From an uncultured SAR116 cluster alpha proteobacterium (GTDB taxonomy: Bacteria > Pseudomonadota > Alphaproteobacteria > Puniceispirillales > Marisalimonadaceae), in assembly GCA_902625215.1 (NCBI GenBank), contig CACOAO010000003.1, positions 105,310 to 169,309 of the forward strand: a DNA stretch of 64,000 nt. Reading direction: 5' to 3'. Below are positions 8,685 to 16,877 of this stretch, one piece after another (position 1 is the first letter of the stretch; every line of letters starts with the position of its first letter). The translations under genes and the position numbers were made by a program. Under the pieces are notes generated by a model. That model worked only from the letters and a program-made list of their open reading frames with translations, was not told the origin of the DNA and ran no database searches.

Positions 8685-9389
8685 ATGGATATTAACGGTA
8701 AAAAGGCTATTGTTTTTGGTGGTACATCCGGGATAGGACTGTCAGCAACTCAAATGTTATCAGATAAAGGTGCTCATGTAATAGCACTTAGCCGAAACCC
8801 TGAGAAATTACAAAATGTACCCAAAAATGTTGCAACCAAAAAAATGAATGTTTTAGACAGGAATGCATTAGAACAGTTTTTTCAAGAAGAAGGCGAGTAT
8901 GATATTTTAGTTAACTCTGCTACAGGAGGTGCCAGAGCTGTTGGTCCATTCTTATCTATGGATTTAGACGGATACAGAGCGTCATTTGATAAATTATGGG
9001 GATATACCAATGTAGTTAGATATGGCACTAAATATCTTAAAGATAATGGAAACATTGTTTTAGTTAGCGGCTCTCCAGCCAGAAAGTGTAGGCCCGGACA
9101 AATAGCTATTTCATCAGTTGGTGGTGCTGTTGAGGCATTTGCAAGAGGCATAGCGCCTGAAATTGCTCCAAAAAGAATTAATATAGTTTCACCTGGTATT
9201 ATTGATACTCCTATGAGCCCTCTCCAAGGTAAAGAAAGAGAAGATTATTATAAAAATACAACGACCAACAACTTAATTCCTAGGGCAGGAACTCCTGACG
9301 AAGTTGCTACTGGAATAATTTTTGCGATCGAAAATGAATTTATAACTGGAACAACAATTGATATTGATGGCGGCTGGCTGATTTCATAG
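8685..9389 (+). CDS. SDR-family protein lacking the YxxxK catalytic motif
   Basis: This 234-residue Rossmann-fold protein has the short-chain dehydrogenase cofactor loop GGTSGIG (residues 12-18), LVNSATGG at the NAG position (75-82), and the C-terminal SPGIIDTP segment. The serine of the triad is plausibly S128 or S130, but where YxxxK should follow the sequence reads PGQIAISSVGG, so both the catalytic Tyr and Lys are replaced. The fold and cofactor binding are therefore well supported, while classical oxidoreductase activity is doubtful. The gene stands alone between a divergent alaX and a downstream hairpin. The substrate is unknown. Confidence 0.82.
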   Translation: MDINGKKAIVFGGTSGIGLSATQMLSDKGAHVIALSRNPEKLQNVPKNVATKKMNVLDRNALEQFFQEEGEYDILVNSATGGARAVGPFLSMDLDGYRASFDKLWGYTNVVRYGTKYLKDNGNIVLVSGSPARKCRPGQIAISSVGGAVEAFARGIAPEIAPKRINIVSPGIIDTPMSPLQGKEREDYYKNTTTNNLIPRAGTPDEVATGIIFAIENEFITGTTIDIDGGWLIS

Positions 9390-9397
9390 AGAGAATT

Positions 9398-9425
9398 AAG
9401 AAGAGTATATTTTTATACTCTTCTT
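9398..9425. terminator. Hairpin between convergent genes
   Basis: A perfect 12-bp stem has arms at 9398-9409 and 9414-9425 with a four-T loop. It lies between the stop codons of the plus-strand SDR gene and the minus-strand DUF445 gene, where a bidirectional terminator would be expected. The following T-run is weak on the plus strand. Confidence 0.6.
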
Positions 9426-9433
9426 TATCTATT

Positions 9434-10126
9434 TCAAATGATATTAAATCCAACAGGACTTAGTATTAAACCCAGAAATCCACCAAAAAAACCACCCCAA
9501 ACCACAAGCCAACCTAAATGCTCCTTTATCATTTTTTGAATAATGATTTTTATATCTTCAGGGGACAAATCAGCTAATCTAGCGTCTAATATATTTTCAA
9601 TCTTTAATAATAGAGAAGCAGTAGTATCAGAGCTATTATCGTTAGAAGTATTTTCAGTTACAAAGTCTTCAATAATTATTTTTAATTTTTTAGTAAAAGG
9701 CTCCTTAAGAGGATCAAGAGCCTTTCGGCCACCTACCATTGCAAGCATTCCACCTAATTGTGAACCCTCTATAGCCTCAACTAAACCTATAAAAACCCTA
9801 TCAAAGTTAATCTTATTAATAATTGTTTCCGAAGTACTGACTTTATTATCCAATAAAAAATTGTTTATCTGAGTTTCAGTAAATAGTTCTTGTAAAATAA
9901 GATTCTTTATTCCTAGCTTTATATCTTCAAATTTATCAAGAATTACTCCAGATCCGTATAAAAAGGGTATTTTTTCAAACAACATATGAATAGCTAACCA
10001 ATTTGTTATACTACCTGACAAAGCAAATACTCCTGTGATTATAATGAATGGATAGTTTTCCTGATAAAGGAAGCCAATAATTATAATTAATATTGACGAT
10101 ATATTTGTTATTAAAGATTTATTCAT
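9434..10126 (-). CDS. DUF445 family membrane protein
   Basis: This 230-residue protein matches the DUF445 (YheB/YjiN-like) family by its hallmark TNWLAIHMLFEKIPFLYGSG stretch near residues 41-60. Hydrophobic helices lie at about residues 8-25 and 27-48, and a closing membrane segment lies near 208-228 (WGGFFGGFLGLILSP), with a soluble helical middle. The function of the family is not established. It is the last gene of the minus-strand catabolic run, 26 bases behind the FAH-family gene, so it may be co-transcribed, although it need not share the metabolic role. A hairpin follows. Confidence 0.78.
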   Translation of the reverse strand: MNKSLITNISSILIIIIGFLYQENYPFIIITGVFALSGSITNWLAIHMLFEKIPFLYGSGVILDKFEDIKLGIKNLILQELFTETQINNFLLDNKVSTSETIINKINFDRVFIGLVEAIEGSQLGGMLAMVGGRKALDPLKEPFTKKLKIIIEDFVTENTSNDNSSDTTASLLLKIENILDARLADLSPEDIKIIIQKMIKEHLGWLVVWGGFFGGFLGLILSPVGFNII

Positions 10127-10152
10127 TATTTATAAATCCTCATAAATCTAAT

Positions 10153-11010
10153 TTATAACTTTGGTGCCGCAATCACTGGGTTTTTTAATATTCCTAATAA
10201 CCCAATATCAACTTCAACAATATCTCCTGGGACCATATATACAGGTGGATTCCTTTTATCTCCAACACCACCTGGAGTGCCGGTTACAATTACGTCTCCA
10301 GTTGACAACGCTGTAAATTCTGAAATGTAACTTATTAATCTTGGTATTGGAAAAATAAGGTCTGACAATGTAGCTTTCTGCATTACATTTCCATTTAGTC
10401 TTAATTCAATCGGTAACTTTCTATAATCACCTACTTCGCTAGGAGTAACTAAATAAGGACCAAATCCACCAGTACCAGGAAAATTTTTTCCAGGAGTAAA
10501 TTGAGAAGTATGTCTTTGATAATTTCTTACGCTACCATCATTATAACAAGAATAACCAGCTATATGATTTAATGCATCTTCTTCGGAAATAAATCTGCCA
10601 CCTTTACCTATAATAATAGCCATTTCAGCTTCATAATCAAAACGATCAGATTTGTCTGGTTTTATCAAAGGTTGTAAATGAGCAACTTGAGAATCAGCAA
10701 ATCTAGTAAAAATTGTGGGATTATCTACATCAGGTCTTCCAGTTTCTTTTTTGTGTTCCAAATAATTTAAGCCAATACACATAATTTTTTCTGGATTTGG
10801 AATTACAGGTAAGAAAGTAATGTCTGATAAAGATAGATCTTCAGTTTTTCCTACTATGTATTCTTCAGCATCATTTTCCATATTAAAGGTGATTAAATCT
10901 TTTACTGTATTTATCTCGGGATCAAGCTTTCCAGTTAAATCGACAATACCTTCATTGACAACTGCTCCAAATCCCGATTTTCCTAACCTTGTAAAACTTA
11001 ATAATTTCAT
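10153..11010 (-). CDS. Fumarylacetoacetate hydrolase family protein
   Basis: This 285-residue protein has a short N-terminal domain and the FAH catalytic fold. Substrate-loop residue H86 (NYLEH) and metal ligands E127, E129 (YEAEMAII) and probably D158 are visible, as is the C-terminal signature GDVIVTGTPGGVG. Relatives cleave acylpyruvates or hydrate or decarboxylate 2-hydroxydienoates formed by ring cleavage. In this operon it follows two extradiol-type proteins and an FAD hydroxylase, so it probably acts on a ring-cleavage product (inference). It lies 15 bases behind the second VOC gene. The precise reaction cannot be chosen between hydrolase, hydratase and decarboxylase. Confidence 0.85.
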   Translation of the reverse strand: MKLLSFTRLGKSGFGAVVNEGIVDLTGKLDPEINTVKDLITFNMENDAEEYIVGKTEDLSLSDITFLPVIPNPEKIMCIGLNYLEHKKETGRPDVDNPTIFTRFADSQVAHLQPLIKPDKSDRFDYEAEMAIIIGKGGRFISEEDALNHIAGYSCYNDGSVRNYQRHTSQFTPGKNFPGTGGFGPYLVTPSEVGDYRKLPIELRLNGNVMQKATLSDLIFPIPRLISYISEFTALSTGDVIVTGTPGGVGDKRNPPVYMVPGDIVEVDIGLLGILKNPVIAAPKL

Positions 11011-11025
11011 ATTATTTTCCTCTTC

Positions 11026-11868
11026 TTAAGATCTCATAATCGCATTTCCCCACAAATTCAGGGTTTTTTCTTCTTGAGGCCAATTTTTTGGCGGTCGACC
11101 ATTTACCGTTTCTAATTCAGCTGATATTTCTATCCAATTTCCATCAATATCTTCAATAAATACGAATAAATTATTTCCTGGACCATGTCTACCAGGACCC
11201 CACATCAACTTTACATTATTTTGAGCAAAATGATCACACCATATTTTTATATTATTCCATTCACCAGTTTCATAGGAGTGATGATCTATGCCATTTTGTG
11301 AAGACTTAAAACAAGCAATTGTATGATGTTCGTGATTAGACGTCATGAAACAAGTGGTAAGTTCACCGTTACTTTTTACTACTCTGTCAGACACTTGAAA
11401 CCCAAGTTTTTTATGATAGAAGTTTTGAAACTTCTCAACGTCTTTAGATGCAAAAGTTAGATGCTGTAAAGGTGCATAAATACCTTTTGTAACAAAAGTA
11501 TTTTCTTTTTTTGAAACACCAAAACAAATCATATTATTATCAGGATCATGTAGTGAGAAGGAGCCCGATTGATAAAATTCTGAAACAAAATGATTAATTT
11601 CACATTTGTTTAGTTTTAAAAATTCTTTATACCTTTCTAAATTTTCTTTGTTTTTGCAAACCATTCCGGCATAGACCAATGACTTGTTTTTTCCTTTTGA
11701 AATTACAATTTTTCGATCAGGGCCTTCACACAAAAATTTTTGCTTTGTAACCTTGTTTATTTTCATTTCCATAACTTTAGAATAAAATTCAGCAAGCCTT
11801 TGCGGATCAATACTTTTGATCTCAAGGTGGTGTAAACATATATTGGCCTGGACTGCATTTAGTGCCAT
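11026..11868 (-). CDS. VOC-superfamily extradiol dioxygenase-like protein
   Basis: This 280-residue protein is made of two vicinal-oxygen-chelate modules. In the C-terminal module the Fe(II) triad of extradiol dioxygenases appears intact: H136 (QHLTFA), H196 or H197 (DHHSYE) and E247 (NWIEIS). It would cleave a catechol-type ring next to the hydroxyls. The degenerate N-terminal half is typical of two-domain type I enzymes. It is encoded between the iclR-type regulator (15 bases upstream) and the FAH-family gene (15 bases downstream). A second extradiol-type gene heads the same operon, so the two may act on different intermediates, or this one may be a non-oxygenase VOC enzyme. Confidence 0.78.
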   Translation of the reverse strand: MALNAVQANICLHHLEIKSIDPQRLAEFYSKVMEMKINKVTKQKFLCEGPDRKIVISKGKNKSLVYAGMVCKNKENLERYKEFLKLNKCEINHFVSEFYQSGSFSLHDPDNNMICFGVSKKENTFVTKGIYAPLQHLTFASKDVEKFQNFYHKKLGFQVSDRVVKSNGELTTCFMTSNHEHHTIACFKSSQNGIDHHSYETGEWNNIKIWCDHFAQNNVKLMWGPGRHGPGNNLFVFIEDIDGNWIEISAELETVNGRPPKNWPQEEKTLNLWGNAIMRS

Positions 11869-11883
11869 TTTATTAACCCACTT

Positions 11884-12657
11884 TTAATTGAGTTTATTAT
11901 GATAATTTTGAATATCATTAAAAATCTCATTGATGTATTTTTCTACTAATAAACCATAACTTGTTAGATTTGCGTAAATTAAAGGTTTATGCTCTAAAAG
12001 AAAATCACTTGAATTAAATATTGAACTTAAAGATGCCTCAATACCTAATTTCTTATTACTAATTGATACTGCAAACCCAGTTAGTCCTTTATCTACTTGG
12101 CCTTGTGTAAAACAATATCCTTTTTTTCTATCTTTTTTTAAACCTTCTAAAAAATTAATTTTTTCATCTTCTGAATAAAAATTTTCTAAGTTTATTAATT
12201 CATCTAAACGTCTACCAGTAATTTGCATTATTATTGCCCTAGAGGTTGCCCCATACATCAAAGGCATTAATTTTCCTTTTTGGTAACTAGTATTATTCTT
12301 GAAAAAAGGACTTTTATAATCAGCAACACACATAACTTTATTACCATAAAGCCTTGCCAAAACATTAATACTTACGATAGGATTTTCATTTGCAAGCTTT
12401 TCAAGAAATGGTTGTCCTGCTCTAACTAATGGATCGGACAAATTAATTGTTCTATTATATTTAATAAATGCAGGCCCTAACCTAAAATATGATCCTGCAG
12501 CACTTTCAAGAAATTCTGCTATAACCATTTCACGAACAATTCTATAAATAGTGCTAGATGGGGTTTTAAGTTCATTGGAAATTTCTGAAACTGTCCAAGA
12601 ACTTCTATCTTCGGAAAACAAATCTAAAATTTTTTTATATCTTTGGAACCCCGACAT
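11884..12657 (-). CDS. IclR family transcriptional regulator
   Basis: This 257-residue protein has an N-terminal winged helix-turn-helix (about residues 1-62, WTVSEISNELKTPSSTIYRI) and a C-terminal IclR effector domain (about 75-250). IclR members often control aromatic catabolism. The gene is embedded within the putative aromatic operon between the FAD hydroxylase (10-base gap) and the second VOC gene (15-base gap), so it is likely autoregulated with the pathway. A palindrome at 15178-15194, upstream of the first gene of the operon, is a candidate binding site. The effector is unknown; the pathway substrate is the natural guess. Confidence 0.85.
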   Translation of the reverse strand: MSGFQRYKKILDLFSEDRSSWTVSEISNELKTPSSTIYRIVREMVIAEFLESAAGSYFRLGPAFIKYNRTINLSDPLVRAGQPFLEKLANENPIVSINVLARLYGNKVMCVADYKSPFFKNNTSYQKGKLMPLMYGATSRAIIMQITGRRLDELINLENFYSEDEKINFLEGLKKDRKKGYCFTQGQVDKGLTGFAVSISNKKLGIEASLSSIFNSSDFLLEHKPLIYANLTSYGLLVEKYINEIFNDIQNYHNKLN

Positions 12658-12667
12658 CTTTGACCTG

Positions 12668-14137
12668 TTAAATATAAGTTTCTTTAAGATATGACTCAGA
12701 AAATTTTTCTAAATTATTTTTATCTGAACTCCCAAAAATAAATCTGTCTGGTCTAATTATTAAACTACTTGTATTAAAATATTTTAAAACATTTTCTATC
12801 TCTGGTATTTTAGAAACATTATATGCTTTGATTTTTAATTGCTTCTGATTTATTTTCTTATTTGTTATCAAAATTGAGTTACAAGAAAACAAACTGTCAA
12901 AATCTTTGTTAATGCCTATCTTGAGTGAAGGAAAAATTTTTCCTCTATTCTTGTCTTTTATATCACCCAACCCTTTGCCAAGAGCAGGTTTAATAGAATT
13001 CATCTTTATTGTACCATCTTGCTGTACATAAACTGTATCTGATACTTTTGTTCCACCTATGGAATTTAACAATTCGCCCATTTTCATTGCAGTATTTATA
13101 TAATCTCTTACATTCGAAGATCTCTCACTTTGATAGCTGTCAAGCAATCTTTCATTATGTCCATTTTTACAGCATATATTAATTTTCCAAGCTAAATTGG
13201 AAGCATCTCTTATTCCAGCACACATACCCTGTCCCATAAATGGTGGGGTTAGATGAGCAGAGTCTCCAACAAGAAACGAACGACCTTTTCTCCATTTTTT
13301 TGCAATTGCAGATTGAAATGTGTAAACAGTTTTCCTTTCAATCTCTACTTCATGTGGTAATACCCATTGACTTAAAAAACTCCAAAAAGTTTTGTCTTCA
13401 AAAAATTTTTCTGCGCTTTCATTTTCTTTTAAGGCTATTTCCCACCTCCTTCTTTTACCTACATTTCGACAATATGTTGCAGGTCTTACTGAGTTGCAGT
13501 ATTGTATGGTTCTATCTGGTAAGTTTATTTTTTTTGTTTTCAAAATTAAATCAATTACTGCCCAACGTTGTTCAAAGCCCAAATGCTCCATTTCTGTTTT
13601 TATTTCGTTTCTGATAAATGAATTAGCACCGTCACAACCAACAATGTATTTTGATTTTACTGAAAAAATCTCTTCAGTCTTTAAGTCTTTGTAGTGAACT
13701 ACAGAAAAATTTTTTTTATTTATTATCTTAAATACTTCAGAATTTTGTAATGTGACAACTGTTTTGAATATTTTTAATCTTTGACGAATACTTCTCTCTA
13801 GGTCAGGTTGATGGAAGCGATAACTTGGGTACCAACCATTTTCGGTTATTACTTTTGGCCTTGGCCAATCTAAAATTAAGTTATCATTTTCATCTAAAAA
13901 CTTTGTTCCCTTATTAATAATTAATTTTTTTGCTATAGTTTTTGTAATTCCAATAGTTTGAAAAATCCTCATAACTTCATCATCAAAATGGACAGCTCGT
14001 GGCAAATTATATATTCCAGACTCTCTTTCTAAGATAAGTACGGATAAGTTGTTCATAGCAAGCAAATTAGCTAAAGTTCCTCCTGTTGGCCCTAGACCAA
14101 CGATTACAACATCAAAATCAAAATCTTTATTTGTCAT
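12668..14137 (-). CDS. FAD-dependent aromatic hydroxylase (MhpA-like)
   Basis: This 489-residue class A flavoprotein monooxygenase shows all three FAD motifs: the N-terminal VIVGLGPTGG (residues 11-20), the middle DG motif in IVGCDGANSFIRNE, and the GD motif in FLVGDSAHLTPPFMGQG. Such enzymes hydroxylate a phenolic ring with NADH or NADPH and oxygen. Its closest feel is 3-(3-hydroxyphenyl)propionate hydroxylase, although it is shorter than MhpA at the C-terminus. Its first 11 bases overlap the end of the upstream extradiol dioxygenase gene, indicating translational coupling. Ring hydroxylation feeding the neighbouring ring cleavage is the obvious reading (inference). Confidence 0.86.
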   Translation of the reverse strand: MTNKDFDFDVVIVGLGPTGGTLANLLAMNNLSVLILERESGIYNLPRAVHFDDEVMRIFQTIGITKTIAKKLIINKGTKFLDENDNLILDWPRPKVITENGWYPSYRFHQPDLERSIRQRLKIFKTVVTLQNSEVFKIINKKNFSVVHYKDLKTEEIFSVKSKYIVGCDGANSFIRNEIKTEMEHLGFEQRWAVIDLILKTKKINLPDRTIQYCNSVRPATYCRNVGKRRRWEIALKENESAEKFFEDKTFWSFLSQWVLPHEVEIERKTVYTFQSAIAKKWRKGRSFLVGDSAHLTPPFMGQGMCAGIRDASNLAWKINICCKNGHNERLLDSYQSERSSNVRDYINTAMKMGELLNSIGGTKVSDTVYVQQDGTIKMNSIKPALGKGLGDIKDKNRGKIFPSLKIGINKDFDSLFSCNSILITNKKINQKQLKIKAYNVSKIPEIENVLKYFNTSSLIIRPDRFIFGSSDKNNLEKFSESYLKETYI

Positions 14138-15104
14138 TTTTTATTATATTTTGATATAACCATGGACAATCAATTATCATTGGAGATCTGTTACCTTCCT
14201 GAGCAGTTTCTATACGTTTTTTTCTAAACTTTAATCTTTCATCATCTGGCAAGTATAATCTTTCATGCCCCCAAAAACTTGGTCCTAAATTTGTTTCGTG
14301 AGGAACCCATGTGTTTGGGTCAATGATCCGACCACCCCAACCATTTTCAATAAAAAAACCAGATGGTGTATGTGCATAAAATGAAGTCATGTAATCATTT
14401 GTATGACGACCTAATGTGTAGGCTATGCCGTTTTTTTTATATTGAAGTAAATCATAACCTTGACCAACATCATCCAAATTTTGATATTCTACCATAAAGT
14501 GATGAAAACCTTGTTTTCCAGTCCCAATCAATGCAAAACTATGATGTCTTCCATTTACGTGAAAGAAACATAAGGGGATTGGATCAAAGCTATAATCACT
14601 TACATTAAAAGCTAAAATATCTCTATAAAAGGGAATAAAATCATCAATATTAGAAACGTGCAAAACTGCATGTCCTAAACCACAGATACCTGTTTTAAAA
14701 CCAGAAATTGGTCTACCCGGAACAAATGAACTAGTGTCGAGTTCCGGCCTATAAACGAGTTCAATTCTATTACCCCCAGGATCGTCAAAATATATTAACT
14801 CATCAACAAATCTCATATCAGTATGGTTTTTATTACCAAAATTAACAGCTACTCCAACATGATCTAATTTTTTTGCATACGTTTGAAGATCTGATTTATC
14901 TTCAACTTCCCATCCGAGAAATGCTAGTTTATCACCTGGCTCTCCAGATATGGTAAATCTTTGTTTTTGGTCATCCATACGAAAATAAAGAGACTTTTTA
15001 GAATAATCCATTTTTTGCATACCAAGATTTTTTGTAGCAAACTTTTCCCAGTCCTCAATTTTGTCCGAGTTGACCCCAATATAACTCAAAGCATTTATAG
15101 GCAT
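14127..15104 (-). CDS. Extradiol ring-cleavage dioxygenase (BphC-like VOC protein)
   Basis: This 325-residue two-domain VOC protein has the complete Fe(II) triad in the C-terminal domain: H145 (GHAVLHV), H201 or H202 (GFHHFMVE) and E253 (FFIENGWGG). These positions closely match those known for 2,3-dihydroxybiphenyl dioxygenase (146, 210, 260). It would open a catechol ring meta to the hydroxyls using oxygen. It is the first gene of the minus-strand operon, with the FAD hydroxylase overlapping its end, and is divergent from a TRAP operon across 196 bases. The ring substrate is not identifiable from sequence. Confidence 0.86.
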   Translation of the reverse strand: MPINALSYIGVNSDKIEDWEKFATKNLGMQKMDYSKKSLYFRMDDQKQRFTISGEPGDKLAFLGWEVEDKSDLQTYAKKLDHVGVAVNFGNKNHTDMRFVDELIYFDDPGGNRIELVYRPELDTSSFVPGRPISGFKTGICGLGHAVLHVSNIDDFIPFYRDILAFNVSDYSFDPIPLCFFHVNGRHHSFALIGTGKQGFHHFMVEYQNLDDVGQGYDLLQYKKNGIAYTLGRHTNDYMTSFYAHTPSGFFIENGWGGRIIDPNTWVPHETNLGPSFWGHERLYLPDDERLKFRKKRIETAQEGNRSPMIIDCPWLYQNIIKNDK

Positions 15105-15177
15105 AAAATTAATCCTCAGTTAAATATTTTAACATTATATATTATTTTAATAAAAAATTAAACTATTTATCTGTAAT

Positions 15178-15194
15178 TTATCATATAATGATAA
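15178..15194. promoter_or_regulatory. Candidate operator palindrome in divergent promoter region
   Basis: A perfect 7-3-7 inverted repeat (TTATCAT, three bases, ATGATAA) sits 74 bases upstream of the extradiol dioxygenase gene and about 107 bases upstream of the divergent TRAP dctP gene. It is the only clear dyad in this 196-base region, which is otherwise very AT-rich. The IclR protein of the operon is the natural candidate to bind it, but this is inference; the site also loosely resembles AT-rich Fur-type boxes. Confidence 0.4.
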
Positions 15195-15300
15195 TTATGA
15201 AAATAATTTTTAAAATACAATTTGATTTATCTAAATATGTAGTTAATGATTTATTGTAAATAAAAATTTATCTTTCAAAATTTTATATGGAGAAATATTA

Positions 15301-16335
15301 ATGAACAAAATGATTGGAGTACTAGCCACTACATTAATCAGCGCTGGATTGTCATTTTCAGCATTAGCTGACAAGGTTACTTTAAAATTTCATACTATGG
15401 TTCCTATGCCAGCAAATTCGAATGCCAAATTTGTTAAACCATGGGCTGACAAGGTTAAAAAAGAAAGTAATGGAGAAATTATTACTGAAATGTATCCTTC
15501 AATGCAACTAGGTGGAAAACCTCCACAGCTGGCCGATCAAGCGCGTGAAGGTGTTGTTGACATTGTTTGGACTGTTGCGGGTTATACTCCTGGAAGATTT
15601 CCAAGACTATCAGTTTTTGAATTACCTTTCATGCCAACAAGCGCCAAAATAACAGCACAGGCTGTTCAGGAATTTGTAGAAACTGCAGGAGCAGAAGATC
15701 TTAAAGATTATAAGATTCTTGCAGTCCACGTTCATGCTCCAGGTATGATACATACAAAAGATACATTAATTAAATCAGTCAGTGACTTTAAAGGCCTTAA
15801 GCTGAGAGGTCCAACACGATCTGCCACAAGTTTATTAAAAAAATTAGGAGCTACACCAGTTGGGATGCCTATCCCTAAAGTTGCACCTTCTTTGTCAAAG
15901 GGCGTTATTACAGGAATGGTTGTCCCTTGGGAAATAATGCCATCTTTTAAACTTCAAGAATTAACTAAATCGCATACCAATGTAGCAGGAAATAGAGGCC
16001 TTTATACATCTCCATTTCTATTTGTGATGAATAAGGCAAAATACGATTCATTATCACCTGCACATAAAAAAGTTATAGATAATAATTCTGGTATGTCCTT
16101 AGCTAGACAGGCAGGAGTATTATGGGACAGCTTTGAAGGACCAGCTCGTGCATTAGCTGTAAAAGCAGGTGGTGAATTCCATACTTTAACAGGAGCACCG
16201 TTAACTGAGATAAAAAAAGCAGCAGATCAAGTAATTCAAGATTGGATTAAAGATGCTAATAGCAAAGGTCTTGATGGTCAAAAACTTTACGATACTGCAA
16301 AATCTTTAATTTCAAAATATGAAAAAATGATGTAA
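15301..16335 (+). CDS. dctP: TRAP transporter substrate-binding protein (DctP family)
   Basis: This 344-residue periplasmic binding protein has a signal peptide (residues 1 to about 23, ending ALA) followed by a DctP domain. The specificity-helix Arg region LKLRGPTRSATSLLKKLGA lies at about residues 167-185. It starts at an ATG behind GGAGAAA. It delivers its ligand to the DctQ and DctM proteins encoded directly after it. A 13-bp stem-loop begins 40 bases after its stop codon. The operon is divergent from the aromatic catabolic operon and convergent with an imine reductase gene, so aromatic acids or amino-acid-derived acids are possible ligands (inference). Confidence 0.9.
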   Translation: MNKMIGVLATTLISAGLSFSALADKVTLKFHTMVPMPANSNAKFVKPWADKVKKESNGEIITEMYPSMQLGGKPPQLADQAREGVVDIVWTVAGYTPGRFPRLSVFELPFMPTSAKITAQAVQEFVETAGAEDLKDYKILAVHVHAPGMIHTKDTLIKSVSDFKGLKLRGPTRSATSLLKKLGATPVGMPIPKVAPSLSKGVITGMVVPWEIMPSFKLQELTKSHTNVAGNRGLYTSPFLFVMNKAKYDSLSPAHKKVIDNNSGMSLARQAGVLWDSFEGPARALAVKAGGEFHTLTGAPLTEIKKAADQVIQDWIKDANSKGLDGQKLYDTAKSLISKYEKMM

Positions 16336-16346
16336 TTGTCCTAAAC

Positions 16347-16874
16347 ATGAGCTTTGGGAAAAAAATCTTTACGTCAATACGTCCAAATAATAAATTTGGA
16401 CGTATTTTAAATTTGATCTCCAAATATTTTGCAATCTTCGGCGGCTTTATACTCTTAACAGCTGCTTTAATTAGTATTTTTTCTATTTTTGGAAGAGTAG
16501 TGTTTTCATCTCCTATTTTAGGTGATTTTGAGTTAGTTGAAATAGCTTGTGCGGTTGCAGTTGGTTCTTTTTTACCATTGTGCCATCTCAAAGAGGGCAA
16601 TGTTATAGTGGATTTTATAACTGCAAAATTATCAAAAAATAAAATTAATTTGTTAGATTCTATCAGTTCCCTCATATTTGGATTAATTGCTTTGTTCTTT
16701 AGCTCTCGAATGATTTTAGGAGCAAAAGATATGTACATTTATCAAGAAGAAACTATGCTTTTAGCATTTCCTATATGGTTGCCTTTCTTACCTGTAATTG
16801 CTTCTTTTTTTCTTCTAACAATATGCTGTTTTTACACATTTATAATAAAAATTAACCTTATAATAGGAAAATAA
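16347..16874 (+). CDS. dctQ: TRAP transporter small permease (DctQ family)
   Basis: This 175-residue inner-membrane protein has four hydrophobic segments (about residues 26-48, 58-78, 98-117 and 140-168), the normal topology of the TRAP small subunit. It bridges the binding protein and the large permease. The called ATG is 11 bases after dctP. The first 20 codons lie in a perfect stem-loop (16376-16406) that could hinder transcription or translation. No later ATG before the first helix offers a better start. It is followed 3 bases later by dctM. Confidence 0.82.
   Translation: MSFGKKIFTSIRPNNKFGRILNLISKYFAIFGGFILLTAALISIFSIFGRVVFSSPILGDFELVEIACAVAVGSFLPLCHLKEGNVIVDFITAKLSKNKINLLDSISSLIFGLIALFFSSRMILGAKDMYIYQEETMLLAFPIWLPFLPVIASFFLLTICCFYTFIIKINLIIGK
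16376..16412 (+). terminator. Stem-loop attenuator after dctP, inside the start of dctQ
   Basis: A perfect 13-bp inverted repeat has arms at 16376-16388 and 16394-16406 with a 5-base loop, followed by a short T-rich tract (TTTAAATTT). It lies 40 bases after the dctP stop and within codons 11-20 of dctQ. The form is that of a leaky intrinsic terminator or 3' end-protecting hairpin, which would raise dctP messenger over the permease genes. Function is inferred. Confidence 0.6.
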
Positions 16875-16877
16875 ATT

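Noticed and set aside
9543..9872. 109-codon plus-strand frame inside the DUF445 gene
   Set aside because: It is a shadow of the minus-strand gene, with no ribosome site and no domain features.
13240..13694. Plus-strand frames of 100-124 codons within the FAD hydroxylase gene
   Set aside because: They overlap each other and an intact enzyme with all its motifs; their composition is typical of antisense frames in AT-rich DNA.
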